DNA of 64,000 nucleotides, from contig JAJTUP010000020.1 of assembly GCA_021399435.1 (NCBI GenBank), positions 868,001 to 932,000 on the forward strand, given 5' to 3'. The stretch comes from Diaporthe sp. PMI_573 (taxonomy: Eukaryota; Ascomycota; Sordariomycetes; Diaporthales; Diaporthaceae). The notes below the pieces were generated by a model that saw nothing but the letters and a program-made list of their open reading frames with translations, made no database searches and was not told the origin of the DNA. Position 1 is the stretch's first letter. Every line of letters begins with the position of its first letter. This document shows positions 1 through 12,738 of the stretch, in pieces. The position numbers were made by a program, and so were the translations under genes.

Positions 1-310
1 ATATACTCCCAGCCATGTCATGGCTATCCCGCCCTTTGTGTTGATATTCTTGACTCTGATGCAGCGTTGAGAGGATCCAGACATGCCCACCTCCCCAGGA
101 AACTTTATGGTCATGAAAGCCGGATCAAGCCGGATGAATCCTAGACTCGTTCATGAAAGACAGACTTTGCATGCAACTTGTATCAGAGCAGGTCGACTAG
201 AGGTATGCTCGATTCACTCAAAGGTAGAGAGCAGGCTGGCCCAATCTTGTGAGTATTTACCATCACAACTCAGGTGACCGATGAGGCTGGCCTACCAATC
301 CCCACCACGT

Positions 311-894
311 CTACTGCGTGCCGACGAATGCGTCCAGCTTCTTCTTGTCGTAGACCTCTCCCTCGACCAGTTGAGACCAAGTCTAGACGACGCGATTAGA
401 GAAGCCGCCAAGACTGATATCAGGCAAAGAAGGCGGGACATGACGGAGACTTACCCCATCTGGAGTGACCTTGTAGAGCGTAGGCAGAGCAGGAACGCCG
501 AACTTGCGCCACTCGTTCTCGGGCGACCTCCATCTATTCACCACAGAAAGTCAGTCACGCGGGCGCAAAGAAGCAAAGCAAGCGCAAATCGAATTGCGGA
601 TTCGAGGGACTGGGAGGAAGCAAAGCCCCGCCATCCGCCAGCATCGGGGCCGGAAATCTCAACTCTGGGGCTAGAAACCTACGTTTCCCTGTCGCCGGCG
701 TACTGAACCGTCAGGCGCGACTGCTCGCCGGCGGGGAACTTCTCCTGGATGAAGGGCTCCGCCCGGATGCAGTCGCCGCACCAGCTGCGGCCGTTGACGA
801 TGCTGGCGTAGACCACCAGGAAGTGGGGTGCCTGGTTCTTGGCTGCCAGGGCGGCGACGGCATCGGCGACCGCCCTGGGTGCGGTCGAGGCCAT
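311..894 (-). CDS. Thioredoxin-fold protein, TXNDC17/DUF953-like
   Basis: The predicted protein has 120 residues from three exons: 894-683, 533-455 and 382-311. Both introns have GT-AG ends (GTAGGT...TAG and GTAAGT...TAG). The motif WCGDC lies at residues 38-42, with two redox cysteines at 39 and 42, matching the WCxDC signature of the TXNDC17 (TRP14) family. Downstream, the segment with PALPTLYKV supplies the cis-proline region of a thioredoxin fold. The family is cytosolic and reduces small disulfides and cystine; that role is known for relatives and inferred here. The length fits the family (about 120-125 residues). CGDC in place of the commoner CPDC is a small deviation. No signal peptide is seen. 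The 149-bp first intron is long for this window. The ATG at 894 is chosen because it puts the CxxC where the family has it. Confidence 0.82.
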
Positions 895-3800
895 TCTTGC
901 TCGGACGAGAGTTACGAGGTGGAAGGGTTGAGGAGGGGCCGACGATCAGGTCTTGTTGGCGCGTATACCTGGGAGAGATGAGTAAGAAGTGACTTGAGAT
1001 CGCTGGCGCTGGAGAACGTGGGTTGTTGCTTGTCAAAAATGAATCTGCAAGCTGTCAACATTCGAGTTCTGTTTGGCTGTTGTGGCTCGATGAGACGTCG
1101 GGAATCGGCTGATGATTGAAGGGTTCGGGTTCAGCTGCAGAGCACTTGAGCTGATGGCTTTCACATGATCGAGCAGACTTGCAGCTTATTGAAGTTGCCA
1201 GTACATATCATTCTGCCGCAGAAATAAAAAGTCGGCCCTTGAATATTCGAGTTAGACTACTCATGGACACTCGTTCTGGAACCCAAGCATGACACACAAT
1301 CAACACGGCTGAGAAACCGCCCCATTCAGCATGCGAGTTGACCCCGATGTCTCACTTGAATCAGGCACTTTTTACACGGCTTTCGTGTACTCTGTAGCTG
1401 AGCCTTGCGGCTGATCTGCAGATGATGAGTTCTCATCCGTTAGAAACCACGATCACGCTGGATTTGAAGTAATTCTCCAAGTTTTATCATGGCGAAAATC
1501 GAAAGCCTCTTTCGCGGCATAAAACGAGCAGCTGAATTCAATTAAGGGGCGAAGTCGGACGTTGGTAAGGGCAGCATCTATACAGACGCACATATGTCCG
1601 TATCCTATCTCAAACTAATTGGGAATCACGGCCTATCACCAGTGGACGGTTTCCACCCCTTTGGTATTTGGTCACGTGTCGGGAGTCTAATATTTGTGTA
1701 GTTACACGTCTAGAAAGAAATATAATGGAGTTAGGCATGAGCAAGGAAATCGCCCGGCCGCGATGAAGGAAGAAATGAACACCAGCACGATCCAGCCACC
1801 AGTCATGTGCTACCGCCGTCTTTGATAAATACACTCAAGTATTGTCCTCGACTGTACCAGGGCGGTGCTAACCTGAAGGGATGAAGTCAGCCAAGAGCGC
1901 ATCGGTCTGCGCCATCTCTTGATCCGTGACCTCAAGTTACCTCGCTATTCTCCTCCATCCGCTCCGCAGCGCCAGCACCTGGCATCGGGATGATAGTGGG
2001 CATCTCAGGACGCCTCGAGAGCGCATGCGTCCAGTTGATAGCAAGACAAGGGGATTCGAGAAGCTATTTACCTCTTATATAGGTAGCTTGAGCCCTACCT
2101 ACTGGGTATACAGGTAGATGGGAGCGGTGATTGCTATATCGTCACATGGGAATGGATGGGATTCTGTTCATTGCCTCGGCCACATGACGAACAACTGCAG
2201 AGGCGATGAGGTCCAGTTAGATGAGTAGCGACTGGCTTCTAATCTAATGGGCTGAGAGTGGACCAAGCTCGCTTGAGCCCGGCGACTAAGCTCAATGACC
2301 ACATGAGCTTTGCTTGGGGGTCAGCTATGTGGCCATAGCATCTATGTAGTGGACCATCTGGGTCCTGCTCGCTGCCCAACCTGCTGTAGGATTGCGCTCC
2401 TGTAGAAACACCGGGTACAAGACACGCAAGCCACAGAGGCCCCGATCAGATGTTTTAGCCTTTGTTGAAAACGTGACTGTATTGTTGTGACAGTGTACGT
2501 AAAATATATGGGAAGCAGCGAATGCTTCGCCGTTCAGCCTTCATTAGAGCGTACTAGCTGCACCCACCGGTGTACCGGATATGACTACGGCGCGTTGAAT
2601 TTGCACAGAATATTGTCGCTCTAGGAAGTGAACAGCGACGCACGGCTATGAAGTATTATTCGTGAAGTTTCAGAAGATGGGACACTCGGAACGAGAGTTA
2701 TCTCCTGAAACAACAGCTGAACTCTTCTCCACAATACAAGCTCGTGCCGACTCCTTTACGGCACAATAACCGGAGACCAGCTTCGCAACAAGATTGAGAG
2801 CGACAGGAGATATCTGGAAATCTTATTGGACAGACAGAAGAATCACAGTCACATCGAACATTTGAGGCTTCAATGCAATATGCTGCGAGAATGTTGATAT
2901 TTGGTAGAGGTCTCGGGCGAAACTGTCACACCGGTCCTGCGCACGCGCGTACTCGCCACTCGGTGTCCCTAACAGAAACCTTTCATCTCCTGATCGCGAA
3001 TCGAGCTAGGATTTGCGATTAATGCTGGAATTCGGGGCGGTGAGTTTACGAAGCTGGGACTCCGAGTCTCCGAAGATTTGTGACTCGAGGGATAGTACCG
3101 TCTAGCCTCTCAAGAGTTGTGAGTACAAGGCTGTGTGGTCAACCTTGACCAGCGCATAGTATCAGGGAGGATCCACGCATCCACATCATATCACGAGACG
3201 TGGATGCATATTGGCCATTGCCGGCCACAATGCATATGCCGGCACCAAGGAATACTGCGCTGTTGGTAGAGTCCGCTCACCGCTCTGGGTAACGTGACCA
3301 AATGAAATGCTCAGACCATGGCAAATTATTCCTCAGGCAACACAGGATCCTCTAGTATAGCGTCTCGCTTATTCGCAGGACTCGGCTCCGTCATGTTAGG
3401 GCGTAACTTGCCTCCCTAGCGTGCTCGGGAAACCGAAGCTGAGGAGGCAGACCACAACTTCTGATGACTCGAGGACAAGAGAAACAAATTGTTTATCCTC
3501 GAGTGCATTGTCATATTTCCAAGCCAAGCTGGGCCCTGTATGACTAGCGCCAGGGCGACACTTGCCACTCGAAACGGGCTCCTCGTGCTCCTCTGTCACC
3601 GACGGCATCAAGTGCAAAACGGTCCTGTGTTACCCTAATTACCCCTCAAAGATGGAAAATTTTCAACCAGACCGGTGAGCAAGCTGCCATCCTTCCCCTC
3701 GGCACGGCCGCGGGCTGGTGGGACTCGCCTCGAGGACCGCTTCGGATCCTACCTAGCTCGCGAGCCCAATGGCCAAAACCATGGGCGGCCATAGTCACGC

Positions 3801-6393
3801 GAATGCCCAAAGAGGGGCAAACAAGCCAGGCACCTGTCATACCTTGTCGCACGAGCCGGGGCTGCATGGGCGATTTCTGGCTTGCTCGGCTGTGTCTAGT
3901 GCCCAGGCTGGGCCAGGAAGTGAAGCTATCGTGATCTAGGCACGCCGTCGAGGTGGGCTCGAGTCCATTTCCATCGATCCTGCGGCAGTGGGACAGCAGC
4001 GGCGGGCCAGTCTTTTGCCATGTGTCTTGGTGCGGTCCAGACCTTTCGTCAGGGTGGATCTGCGGCCAGGTTCGCCCCAACCTTATTACCAACCAACCAA
4101 AAGTGCTTTGGGCTGGGACCCCCCAGTCCCCTGATCACAAGATTCGCAATCAAGCAGTGCCAGGCGATCCGTACGTCCGTTAACGGTGCCTCCTGACGTT
4201 TGGCCAAGGCCGAGCTAGAGATGACGGGCATTAATGCGCCTACCCATGGGTTCGTCCGTCGGTGACTGACTGACACTACTACTTACTACTGTGTACACAA
4301 ACTGCACTACTGTAATATTGACGTGCTCGCACCACAACCTCGCACAACGGCGATCCGAGTGGACCGACGTTTGCTACGTGTTTCGTTGAGGGGGCCTGGC
4401 ATATCCAAGGCATCTCCGCCTCCCGGCACACCCGCGCTGCAATCGCTTGACATGTCAATATGGGATCGCTGCGGAACGAGTCACGCCTTCCGGGCAAAGG
4501 GGGGAGGGGAGGGATATCAGGACCGGGCGCGTTGCGACGCCCCGAGGGAGACACGTGCGTCGTGCGCGAAGCCCAAGGGATGAGATTCATTTTTGCCGTC
4601 CACGGGCTTGCTCGGGGTTGACTGTGGCCCGTTGTCGGCGCACTTTCCCTTCTCCTTTCCTCGGCATCGTCATGTGCACGTTAGTAGGAACTGTGGTACG
4701 GCAGAGATGAACGGCCTTTTTTCGTGTTGTGTGAAGTGCTCTAAAAATAGGGGATAACAGTTTTTTTTCTCTCCTCACGAACCTCTTTTCCCTTGATAGA
4801 CGGCGCCACCATCCGGGACGGGCGTGATATTGACAGCTACCCTACCCCCACTCGGGTAGTCGCAGCCGACGGGTTATTCGTATGGGGAGACCCCGTAATC
4901 TTGGCGCGGCCGAGTTGGGACAGAAGGAACTGGAAGCGTGCAGGGCCCTGACCAGGGCGGCATCTGCATAAGGAGGTGCGGGAGTCCCCGCATGGACGGG
5001 TGCAATGCAAGGAGGGACTCTGCTGGGACTCGAGAGTGTGCACGAATGTGGCTTGACAGGACGATCTGGGTGATCTGGATCTGGGCCGAGATTTGGATGC
5101 TCTTATGTGATTTGACCTTCTGAGTGCTGTTTGCTATTTACAGTGTTTTGACCTGTGATACATCACATGTGCACACGTTTTTTGTCTCCTATTTTCTGAG
5201 GACATGGCCAATGCCTTATGAGCTAGAATTTTCCATCGTTTCGTTCCTCGTGTGCCTCGCTTCTCCAACTTCCTGTCCCACACTGGCAGCCGAGACCTGA
5301 CACAGAAGTGGCGGGAGGTTGTCATGATGATCACCGACCCGGTCGTGGTGAATACCTCTAGACTGCAGTTACCAACCAACCAACCAATTTTTTTTCTTCC
5401 GTGCCAGCACCAAAGTTCTATGCGTCAGGCTCTGACCGGGCCGGGCGGGCACAGCTCCAAACAGCCCCCAAAAAGCCCCAGAGGCCCATCCAACCAGCAC
5501 AGATCGACGGGCTGGGCCTGCCGTCGACAGGCTGCTCGGGCCAACTCGGGCGTTGTTGTTACATAACAAAATCCTCAGTTGTGCCCCACAATGATGAATG
5601 TCGACCCGGGGATCACGATTTCAAGGCCCAATACTGACATTGATGAGAGACACGCGTGCCTGGTACATCCGCCGATACCTATGCAACAGCATGTCAGTGT
5701 CTCGCAGCGATCGCGGAGCCCCAGCACATCATCTCCCCAGACATTTCACATTTCTAGCGCATACGGACAAACGGACAGGCGGAGCACACGTCCGGAGGGA
5801 CTGGATGTGACTCAATGCGGCCGCATCTCACCGTACAATGCCAAAGCCTGGAAGATATCAATCAGGTTTCCCCCCAGTTGAGAGCAGCATCAAACTCGAG
5901 GCTACAAGCTATACATAGTATGTAGTATACCATGGTCTCCTGAGCAAGGCTATGCACGCCTGCACGACCCATTAACTTCCGAGCAGGTTCCACATGAGCT
6001 CGCCAGTCTGCCAGTCGAGACTCCAAGTTATAGTCGTGATACCGGGCATTAACATGGAAGGCGCCCTGTACGTAAGAAACGGTCCGACGTCAAGGTCAGA
6101 CTCAGAGGGGTACGAAGGTACATGGGTACTTATACACACACATACGCGGGTACCTGGCCAAACGGAACCGGGCCACGACCCCGGCAACTGCCCAAAGTTG
6201 ATGAAATCCAGGGCAGCTCGTCCGGTCCCACACCACCCACACACCCACTCTTATAACCCGCCCTGATATTCCCTTCTTCGCCTTGTCCTACACGTCTATC
6301 ACCTTTATCTCACATAAGAATACCAAGCTCCCGACCTAACACAACCATCAGTCTTGGTTGTGGGCACCCCCTTCAGTCGCGATACTCGCAGAG
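895..6393. other. Gene-poor intergenic stretch, about 5.5 kb
   Basis: I see no convincing coding region here. The open frames on either strand are short, lack recognisable motifs and do not join through plausible introns. The stretch presumably holds the 5' flank of the thioredoxin-like gene and, at its right end, the promoter of the Prm10-like gene. A TATA-like CTTATAAC lies near 6249, about 145 bp before that ATG. No repeat longer than a few tens of bases was noticed. A lncRNA cannot be excluded from sequence alone. Confidence 0.5.
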
Positions 6394-8959
6394 ATGGAGC
6401 CCGGCCTAACTGATGCTGACTACGATCCTGGCCCTATTTCTGGGCCTCGCAATGGGAATGGGAATGACCTCGACCTCGAGCTCGAGCAGCTGGAGCTACA
6501 GGACGTATCATCTGGAACACAGTCGCCCGACGAAGAGACGCCCGTCAAGATCAGTGACGAACAACAGCAACCCCTAGCGGCAGCCCACTCAGGTTTTGCC
6601 TTTCAGCAGAGGAAGGAGAAGGGACGCGTTCGATTCAACAGCAGGGCTGGAATGACATCAGGACCTGGAGACAGGCGTCCTTCCGAAGGCGCCACCCGAC
6701 CCCGACCATCCCTTGTGCGGAACCCGAACTCATCGAACTCGGTCGTCTCCTCCGAGCCCGACCCGGACGTCTCCGACCCAAAGAAACACAAGTCAGCCCG
6801 CGAGGCCCAGGAAAGGGCCAAGGCCATCGCCGAGGATGCACGGCGGAACCCACTCAGCCCTGGCCACGAAGATGAAGACGACAGGTTGTTCAACTGGGTG
6901 CGAGGCAGTCCACCGCCTAGTACCGTGTGGTCTGACGACCTGGATGACGAGGAGAGAAGAACCGATCTGGTGCCCTTGACGACATTGGAAAGTAATCATC
7001 GAGCAGGCGAGCCATCTGGCGCCAGTCCTGAGGAGCCAACTCTCCAGGAGCAGGTTGAACAACGCAACATGGAGGCCCAGGAGCTTCTCATGGCACATGG
7101 TTTTGGTGCGCAGGCTCAGGATCTACAGCAAGCAACAGCACCGCAGGCAGACGGCGTAGCTTCCCCGACACAAAGCGTCAGAGCCCCTCGTGGTGGTGTT
7201 TTCTACCAGATCTTGCAGGCATACCGCAACCCCGACCTCACCTTCCATCAGATGCCGAGCATCGAGTCTGGCCTGACTGCCTACGACTCACCAGCTGCTA
7301 CCCAGGGCAACGTTCGGACACCTAGTTCATCTGGCAGGCAGACACCCAGGAGGAAATGGCACGAGAAGCCCGCGAACCGCTCTGTCGAGACTCTCGCCAC
7401 GCTGGTCGGCGCGTCGACCAAGCTGGCAAACCCGAACTCCAAGGAGAAGGGGGCCCCCGAAACGCCTGCGAGCGACACGAGACCCAAGAGACCCGCCCAC
7501 CGACGCAAGACTAGTGGTACGCGCATCCTATCTATGATCGGAGCCAGGGCACCTGAAGATCAGGCCCGAATCACCATCCACGTCGCCGATATCCTCCAAA
7601 GGCAGAAGTACCTGATCAAGATGTGTCGGGCCCTGATGCTGTTTGGCGCGCCTACCCACAGGCTGGAGGAGTACCTGTCCATGGCTGCCAACGTCCTCGA
7701 GATCACCTGCCAGTTCCTGTACATACCTGGATGCATGATCATCTCGTTCGACGACGTGCTCACCCACACGGCCGAGGTCAAGATCGTGCGCACGCAGCAG
7801 GGCGTCAATCTCGGCAAGCTCAAGGACATCCACGACATCTACAAGGAGGTCCTGCACGACTGCATCAGCCTGGACGACGCCGTGGCGCACCTCGACGAGA
7901 TCATCTCGGCCAAGGACCGGTTCCCGCTGTGGGTGGTGATCCTGACGTACGGCTTCGCCAGCGCGGTGGTGGCCTGCTTCTTCAGCGCGCGGCCGATCGA
8001 CCTGCCGCCCATCTTCTGCATGGGCACGGCGCTGGGGTTCATGCAGCTGTACATGGCGCCCATGTCGCGGACGTACAGCAACGTGTTCGAGATCGTGGCC
8101 GCGGTGCTGCTGTCGTTCGTCGCGCGCGGTCTGGGCAGCATCATGGGCGGCGGGCTGTTCTGCTTCTCGGCGCTGGCGCAGAGCTCCATCGCCCTGATCC
8201 TGCCCGGCTGGCTGGTGCTGTGCTCGGCGCTCGAGCTGCAGTCCAAGTCGATGGTGGCCGGCTCGGTGCGCATGGTCTACGCCGTCATCTACTCGCTCTT
8301 CCTCGGCTACGGCATCACAGTCGGCACCGCGCTCTACGGCGCCATCGACCCAAACGCAGCCAGCGAGGCTACCTGCCGCGACCCCCTCCCCCGCCACTGG
8401 AACTTCCTCTTCATCCCGCTGTACGCCTTCTTCAGCACCATCATGGTCCAGGCGAAGTGGAAGCAGATGCCGGTCATGATCTTCATCGCCACCGCCGGCT
8501 ACGCCGTCAACTTCTGGAGCAGCCAGAAGTTCAGCGCCAGCGCACCCATCGCCTATACCTTTGGCGCCTTCACCATCGGCGTCCTCGCGAATCTGTACAG
8601 CCGCCTCAGGCACGGCGTCGCCGCCGCCGCTCTCCTGCCTGCCGTATACTGCCAGGTCCCCGGGAGTCTGGCGTCCTCAGGCGCCGTCACGAGCGCGATT
8701 TGCATTTCCAAGTCCCTCACCAACGCCGTCGGGTCCGAGGTGTGCGACGCCTCTAATAACCTTGTAAGTCTTGAAAGCCCCCTCTCCCCTGTTCGCCTCC
8801 AGTAATCAGTGGCTGACTCTGTCTTTTTCTCATCAACAGGTTTTCAGCGTTGCAGCGAGCATGATTCAGATAGCAATTGGAATCACTGTTGGTTTGTTTC
8901 TCAGCGCACTTATCATATACCCCCTGGGTAAGCGACGGAGCGGTTTGTGGACTTTATAA
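6394..8959 (+). CDS. Prm10/ThrE-like multipass membrane protein (DUF1212)
   Basis: Predicted 829 residues from two exons, 6394-8763 and 8840-8959. The intron is GTAAGT...CAACAG in phase 0, and splicing adds a final transmembrane segment that the unspliced frame would lose. The first ~385 residues are polar, acidic and probably disordered. From about residue 390 a conserved cytosolic domain begins (near KYLIKMCRALMLFGAPTHRL), followed by about ten hydrophobic helices. This is the fungal pheromone-regulated membrane protein 10 layout, a ThrE plus ThrE_2 pair related to bacterial threonine/serine exporters. Yeast Prm10 is far shorter; the long N-terminal tail is usual in filamentous fungi. Substrate and membrane are not known for the fungal proteins. 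The ATG at 6394 (context GCAGAGATGG) is the first in frame. Confidence 0.88.
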
Positions 8960-9780
8960 AAGTCTCGGCATGGATTTGGCCCAGGATGGGCAGGTTGGGA
9001 GGATCCTGGTTGATTGTTTGCTTGATTGATTGCATTAGATTTGGAGTTGTGGAGTTGCATCCATATGAGAGCGGTGCCTTTGCTTTTGGTGGTGGCTAGC
9101 AATGTTGATGAATGCCATATCGGTCCCAATTGGGGGCTTGCGTTCTGCCATCTTGATTCTCACTGTTTGTGACTGCAGTTTGTGTCTTTGCGTGAAATAT
9201 TTTGTCTCTTTCTCCTCCAGCTCGTTTCTCGTAGCATCATGGCAAGCTCATGATCCGGACCAAGGTTTGTCCAAACGTTCGCGAGTTACGAGACCCTTAT
9301 TGCTAATTGTGTTTTGACCATAGAAACCTCTCCTCGATGATCGATGTGGCGTTTGCCTAAATCCTTCCAAGCACCAATGACAACAGGCTGGGGCGGATCT
9401 GCATCTTTGGGAATCCTTCCCGCAACAAGCTGAAGCTGCGCCACGCGGCTCACGCCAAGTCCCTACCCAATTTCGCCAAAGAAGCCGTGGAAGCTTAGAA
9501 CGACGGATCCTGCTGACGGGCTATGCTCGTCCCACTGCCACACGCGACTGCCTTGTGAGATGCCCTGGACGCCACATGAACGCTTACCCGCCTCGACAGC
9601 ACTTAAGCTCCCTCTCCTTGATGACGTCCCATTCCACACGAATCTCACACCGATTCATATAATTACAACCTAAAGACTCACTCCGTCGCATGCGGCTCAC
9701 CTCCGCCGTCTCCAATTGACCCATTCACCTACAGCGACGACTTCGACTCCCCCAGATACGCGATCCTATTTTGAGTCACC
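8960..9780. other. Intergenic region between Prm10-like and arrestin-like genes
   Basis: About 820 bp without a supported gene. It should contain the 3' UTR of the Prm10-like gene and the promoter and 5' UTR of the arrestin gene. Both flanking genes run rightward. No clear TATA box or repeat stands out. Confidence 0.5.
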
Positions 9781-11573
9781 ATGCCACAAGCAGGACGAAC
9801 GACGGGTCCGAATCTGGACATCCACCTCGACAACATCGGCCGCCCATACCAGCCCGGAGATATCATCACAGGGCAGGTTGTGCGACGGGCGCACGCGGTC
9901 AGCGCGCAGGCTTCAGTGACGATTCAGTTGTTGGGCCGGGCAAAGTCCAAGATTGTGGTTACGAGACATCATGGCAACAGCACCAGCCGCAGTTTCTATC
10001 GGAGTCGCTATAACTTCGTATGCAACCCCGCTGCAAACCCACAACTCACGTCTTGCGCACGGCATGCGTGAAGATGCTCCCTTTGGAAACAAAATGCTGA
10101 CAACACAGCTTACAGTTCGACGCGGACTACATGCAAACAAAACAGCAGCTGCACAAGGGTCCAATCCACGTCCCCTCGTCCAGCAGCCCCGTCTCGTGGG
10201 AGTTCGCGATAGAGATCCCAACGCGGCCCTCCCCGCGCGCCGTCGCGAGCGAGATGAAGGACCCGGAGGCGAGCTACCTGCCCCTCGGGGCGGCCAGCAT
10301 CGCAGACTACACCCTGCCCTCGTCCTTCGCCACATCGGGCCGCCACCACAACACCCGCTTCGACGCCTACGTCGAGTACCACCTCGAGGCGACGCTGGTC
10401 CAGCAGGGGAGCAGCCACCACGGTATCGACAGCCTGAGCGCGACCCTGCCCGTCGCGGTCCGCGCCCCGCCCATGCCGTACCCGCTGTCCGACTTTGACC
10501 TGCGCCGGCGGTCCGCCCAGTTCGCCGCTAGCACGTACCGGCTCGTGCCCGGGATGGAGGACGCGGAGCTGACGTTCAAGCAGAAGAGCAAGAAGTTCTT
10601 TGGGAGCTCCAAGGTGCCGTGCTTCGGCTTCACGCTGCAGTACGACTGCCCCTCCGTGATCCAGCTGGACAACCCGGCCCCGATCCCGTTCCGCGTGCGG
10701 GTCGTCCCCGACGGGCGGCGCACGAGCGAGGTGCTGCAGGGCGTGGCGCAGGTCGTCACGCTTAGCTCGCTCGAGATGGTGCTCAAGGCTGACACGTGCG
10801 TGATTGCGCCGGGGACTTTTGGGTGTCATACTGGGGACGACACTGTCAAGCATAATATCTCGCTGCCTGTTGCTTTTGCTGGGAATGTGCCGGTTTCTGT
10901 GCTGAAGACTATGAACCGCGAGGTCAAGGGGGATGAAGTCACGGTCACCGGGAAGGAGGCGGCTCACCAAGGAGCGGTTCACAGGCCGGGCTCTGGAGAC
11001 GCGAAGCCGAGTATAGAGCCTCCACGGGAAGAGCAAGGAGAGTCGTCATCGTCGCAGAGTAACCCGCAACCCGCGCGGCTCTCGAAAGAGGAGCAGGTTG
11101 CAGGACAGAGCCCAGCAGCAGCCCCAGAAGCAGAAGACGAGCCAGTTGCAGACTCATCCTCCCCACCAACATACCAACCACGCGAGGACGACCCCCCGCC
11201 TCCTCCCCCACCAGCAGCAGAAACAGCAGCCCCCCAAGCCGAGCAGCCCCCGGCATACCAGCCTAACCCAATGGACACAAGCAGCCGCGGCCCGCTCGTG
11301 ATACCCAGCGCGTGGGATACTACCGGCAACGGCGCCTGGATCGACGTCGGCGCGGCAGTTGGCCTGCGGCTGCACGAGACACACGCCACCGCGATGGGGC
11401 GGCGTGTGGCGGGCATGGTCGGTGCGGAGCCTGTGTGTCCTGGGTTCACGACGTATTGTATCCGGCACTCGCACCGGCTCAAGTGGAAGATGACTGTTTC
11501 TGTTGGCGGTGAGGCGGTTAGTCTTGAGGCGGAGGGGGCTGTTACTGTTGTTGGGGCTGCTGAGTCTGGGTGA
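9781..11573 (+). CDS. Arrestin-like (alpha-arrestin) adaptor protein
   Basis: Predicted 564 residues, exons 9781-10017 and 10116-11573, with a 98-bp phase-0 intron (GTATGC...TTACAG). The N-terminal half has the beta-rich arrestin fold: the opening contains LDIHLDNIGRPYQPGDIITG, typical of the first arrestin strands, followed by VTIQLLGRAK. A second arrestin-like lobe runs to about residue 330. The C-terminal part holds a proline- and acid-rich, low-complexity linker with PPTYQP and PPAYQP, which resemble PY motifs (PPxY). In yeast and Aspergillus, alpha-arrestins use PY motifs to recruit the Nedd4-type ubiquitin ligase Rsp5/HulA to plasma-membrane transporters. This function is inferred. A further structured segment follows the linker and contains WIDVGAAVGLRLHETHAT. 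Confidence 0.8.
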
Positions 11574-12442
11574 GGTGGATGGAGGCTTGGGTGGGGTGGT
11601 TTCGGTGGGCATGGTATTGTGGGAGGGAGGAGGAGACTTGCCTTGTATACGGCGATTGTGTGAGTGGTGGCCGGTCTATGTTCTTAAGATACCCATTTAT
11701 AGAGTGTGAAAATGCACAGGTTGATATCCATCATGTACGAATGTGCCTTGCTCGTGGGGCTTGTCGCAGCATACTCATTTGTTCGGATTTATGTCAAGTT
11801 TAACTACGGGATGCCTATTGTTGGACCTTCATGCTCATTAGACGTCCCCACCCATGTCTTGAGCTTACCAAATTCATCGTCGTCCTTCAACGCAGCACTG
11901 ACGTTGCGGAGAAAGATGTCATCACGAGACTCACATGATATCTTTTGGGCCTGGAGTGTCAGCCTGTCTGGGACTCATCAATTGTGAGTGAGACACGGAC
12001 CTTATGCACTACAACTTTCCTTCAGCAGTGATGCTCAGGGATGAGGAATCGTGGGATACTTGTGGTGATGTATTTCACGAACCAGTCACGGTGTTTAGGT
12101 GACCGTGAGCCAATGCTCTTGGAAGAGAAATGGAAGCAGGAAAGCACAGAACACAGCACGCAAGTTCAGCGACGCCGCTGTGTTACACACACATGATGCC
12201 CCAAGAGATGGAAGACTCGAGCATGTGCAGGCAGTGACCAGTGCCAACTTGCTGGTTGTGGTACGTCACAAGGCCGTTTCGTTCCTGACAGACCTCTCAG
12301 TCACAGCCTCCAGAAATCCTATATAAGGCGGCTTCTTTTCGCTCCTGAAACACTCAACCCAATAACCTCTCAGCAACACCAGAAACAATCAAGACACCAA
12401 GAATCAACAACAGAATCAGAACACCCCGCATAAACAGAAACC
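11574..12442. other. Intergenic region after the arrestin gene
   Basis: About 870 bp. It contains a 92-codon frame from 11712 with one hydrophobic segment near its start. That frame has no family resemblance or supporting introns and lies where the arrestin 3' UTR is expected, so I do not call it a gene. The right end carries the TATA-containing promoter of the small gene at 12443. Confidence 0.45.
12320..12327 (+). promoter_or_regulatory. TATA box of the small gene at 12443
   Basis: TATATAAG lies 116-123 bp before the ATG at 12443, a usual spacing for fungal TATA promoters with a short leader. The leader after it is A/C-rich (many CAA and ACC runs), typical of strongly expressed fungal transcripts. 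This supports the small downstream gene being real and probably inducible. Confidence 0.55.
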
Positions 12443-12738
12443 ATGGCACCGTCTCTTCCCAAATTCAAGCCAGGCACGAGAGTCCACGCGAACCAGCACG
12501 GAAAGCGGTACCGCGGCAACATCCTGTCCATCGTCCCCGGCACCGGCCCGTTTAAGTACAACGTCAAAATCACCGATATCGAAGTAATGTGAGTTATATC
12601 TCGGGCTCCCAGTAATATTTTCAAGCTCCGCTCACATTCAATAGCGGGAACAAGGACGGGAAGCAAGTTTCGGGATGGGAAACCGTCTTTGGGTGGGAGA
12701 GGGAGTTCAACGAGGAAGATCTCATGGCTATTTCGTGA
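12443..12738 (+). CDS. Small conserved-looking protein, function unknown
   Basis: Predicted 79 residues from exons 12443-12588 and 12645-12738, joined by a 56-bp intron (GTGAGT...AATAG) in phase 2. The start context is AACCATGGC, close to the fungal consensus. The protein has an FKPGTRVHAN segment, then KYNVKITDIEV, and ends in an acidic WEREFNEEDLMAIS tail. The opening looks like a small beta-barrel of SH3/Tudor/KOW style (a turn with RV, then strands), but I recognise no named family. The stop codon sits inside a donor-like TCGTGAGT. A second intron there would be only about 32 bp to the next CAG, so I end the gene at the stop. A TATA box and leader upstream support expression. Confidence 0.6.

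Noticed and set aside
7528..8756. Long open frames on both strands overlapping the Prm10-like gene (minus 7528-8613, plus 7623-8756)
   Set aside because: They are shadows of a GC-rich coding region. Their translations are Arg/Ala/His-rich without domains, while the Prm10 frame has clear membrane helices.
10110..11612. Minus-strand open frames over the arrestin gene
   Set aside because: Low-complexity antisense translations of a well-supported coding frame.
11712..11987. 92-residue frame with a hydrophobic start after the arrestin gene
   Set aside because: Possible micro-protein, but it lies in the expected 3' UTR, has no family match and no splice support.
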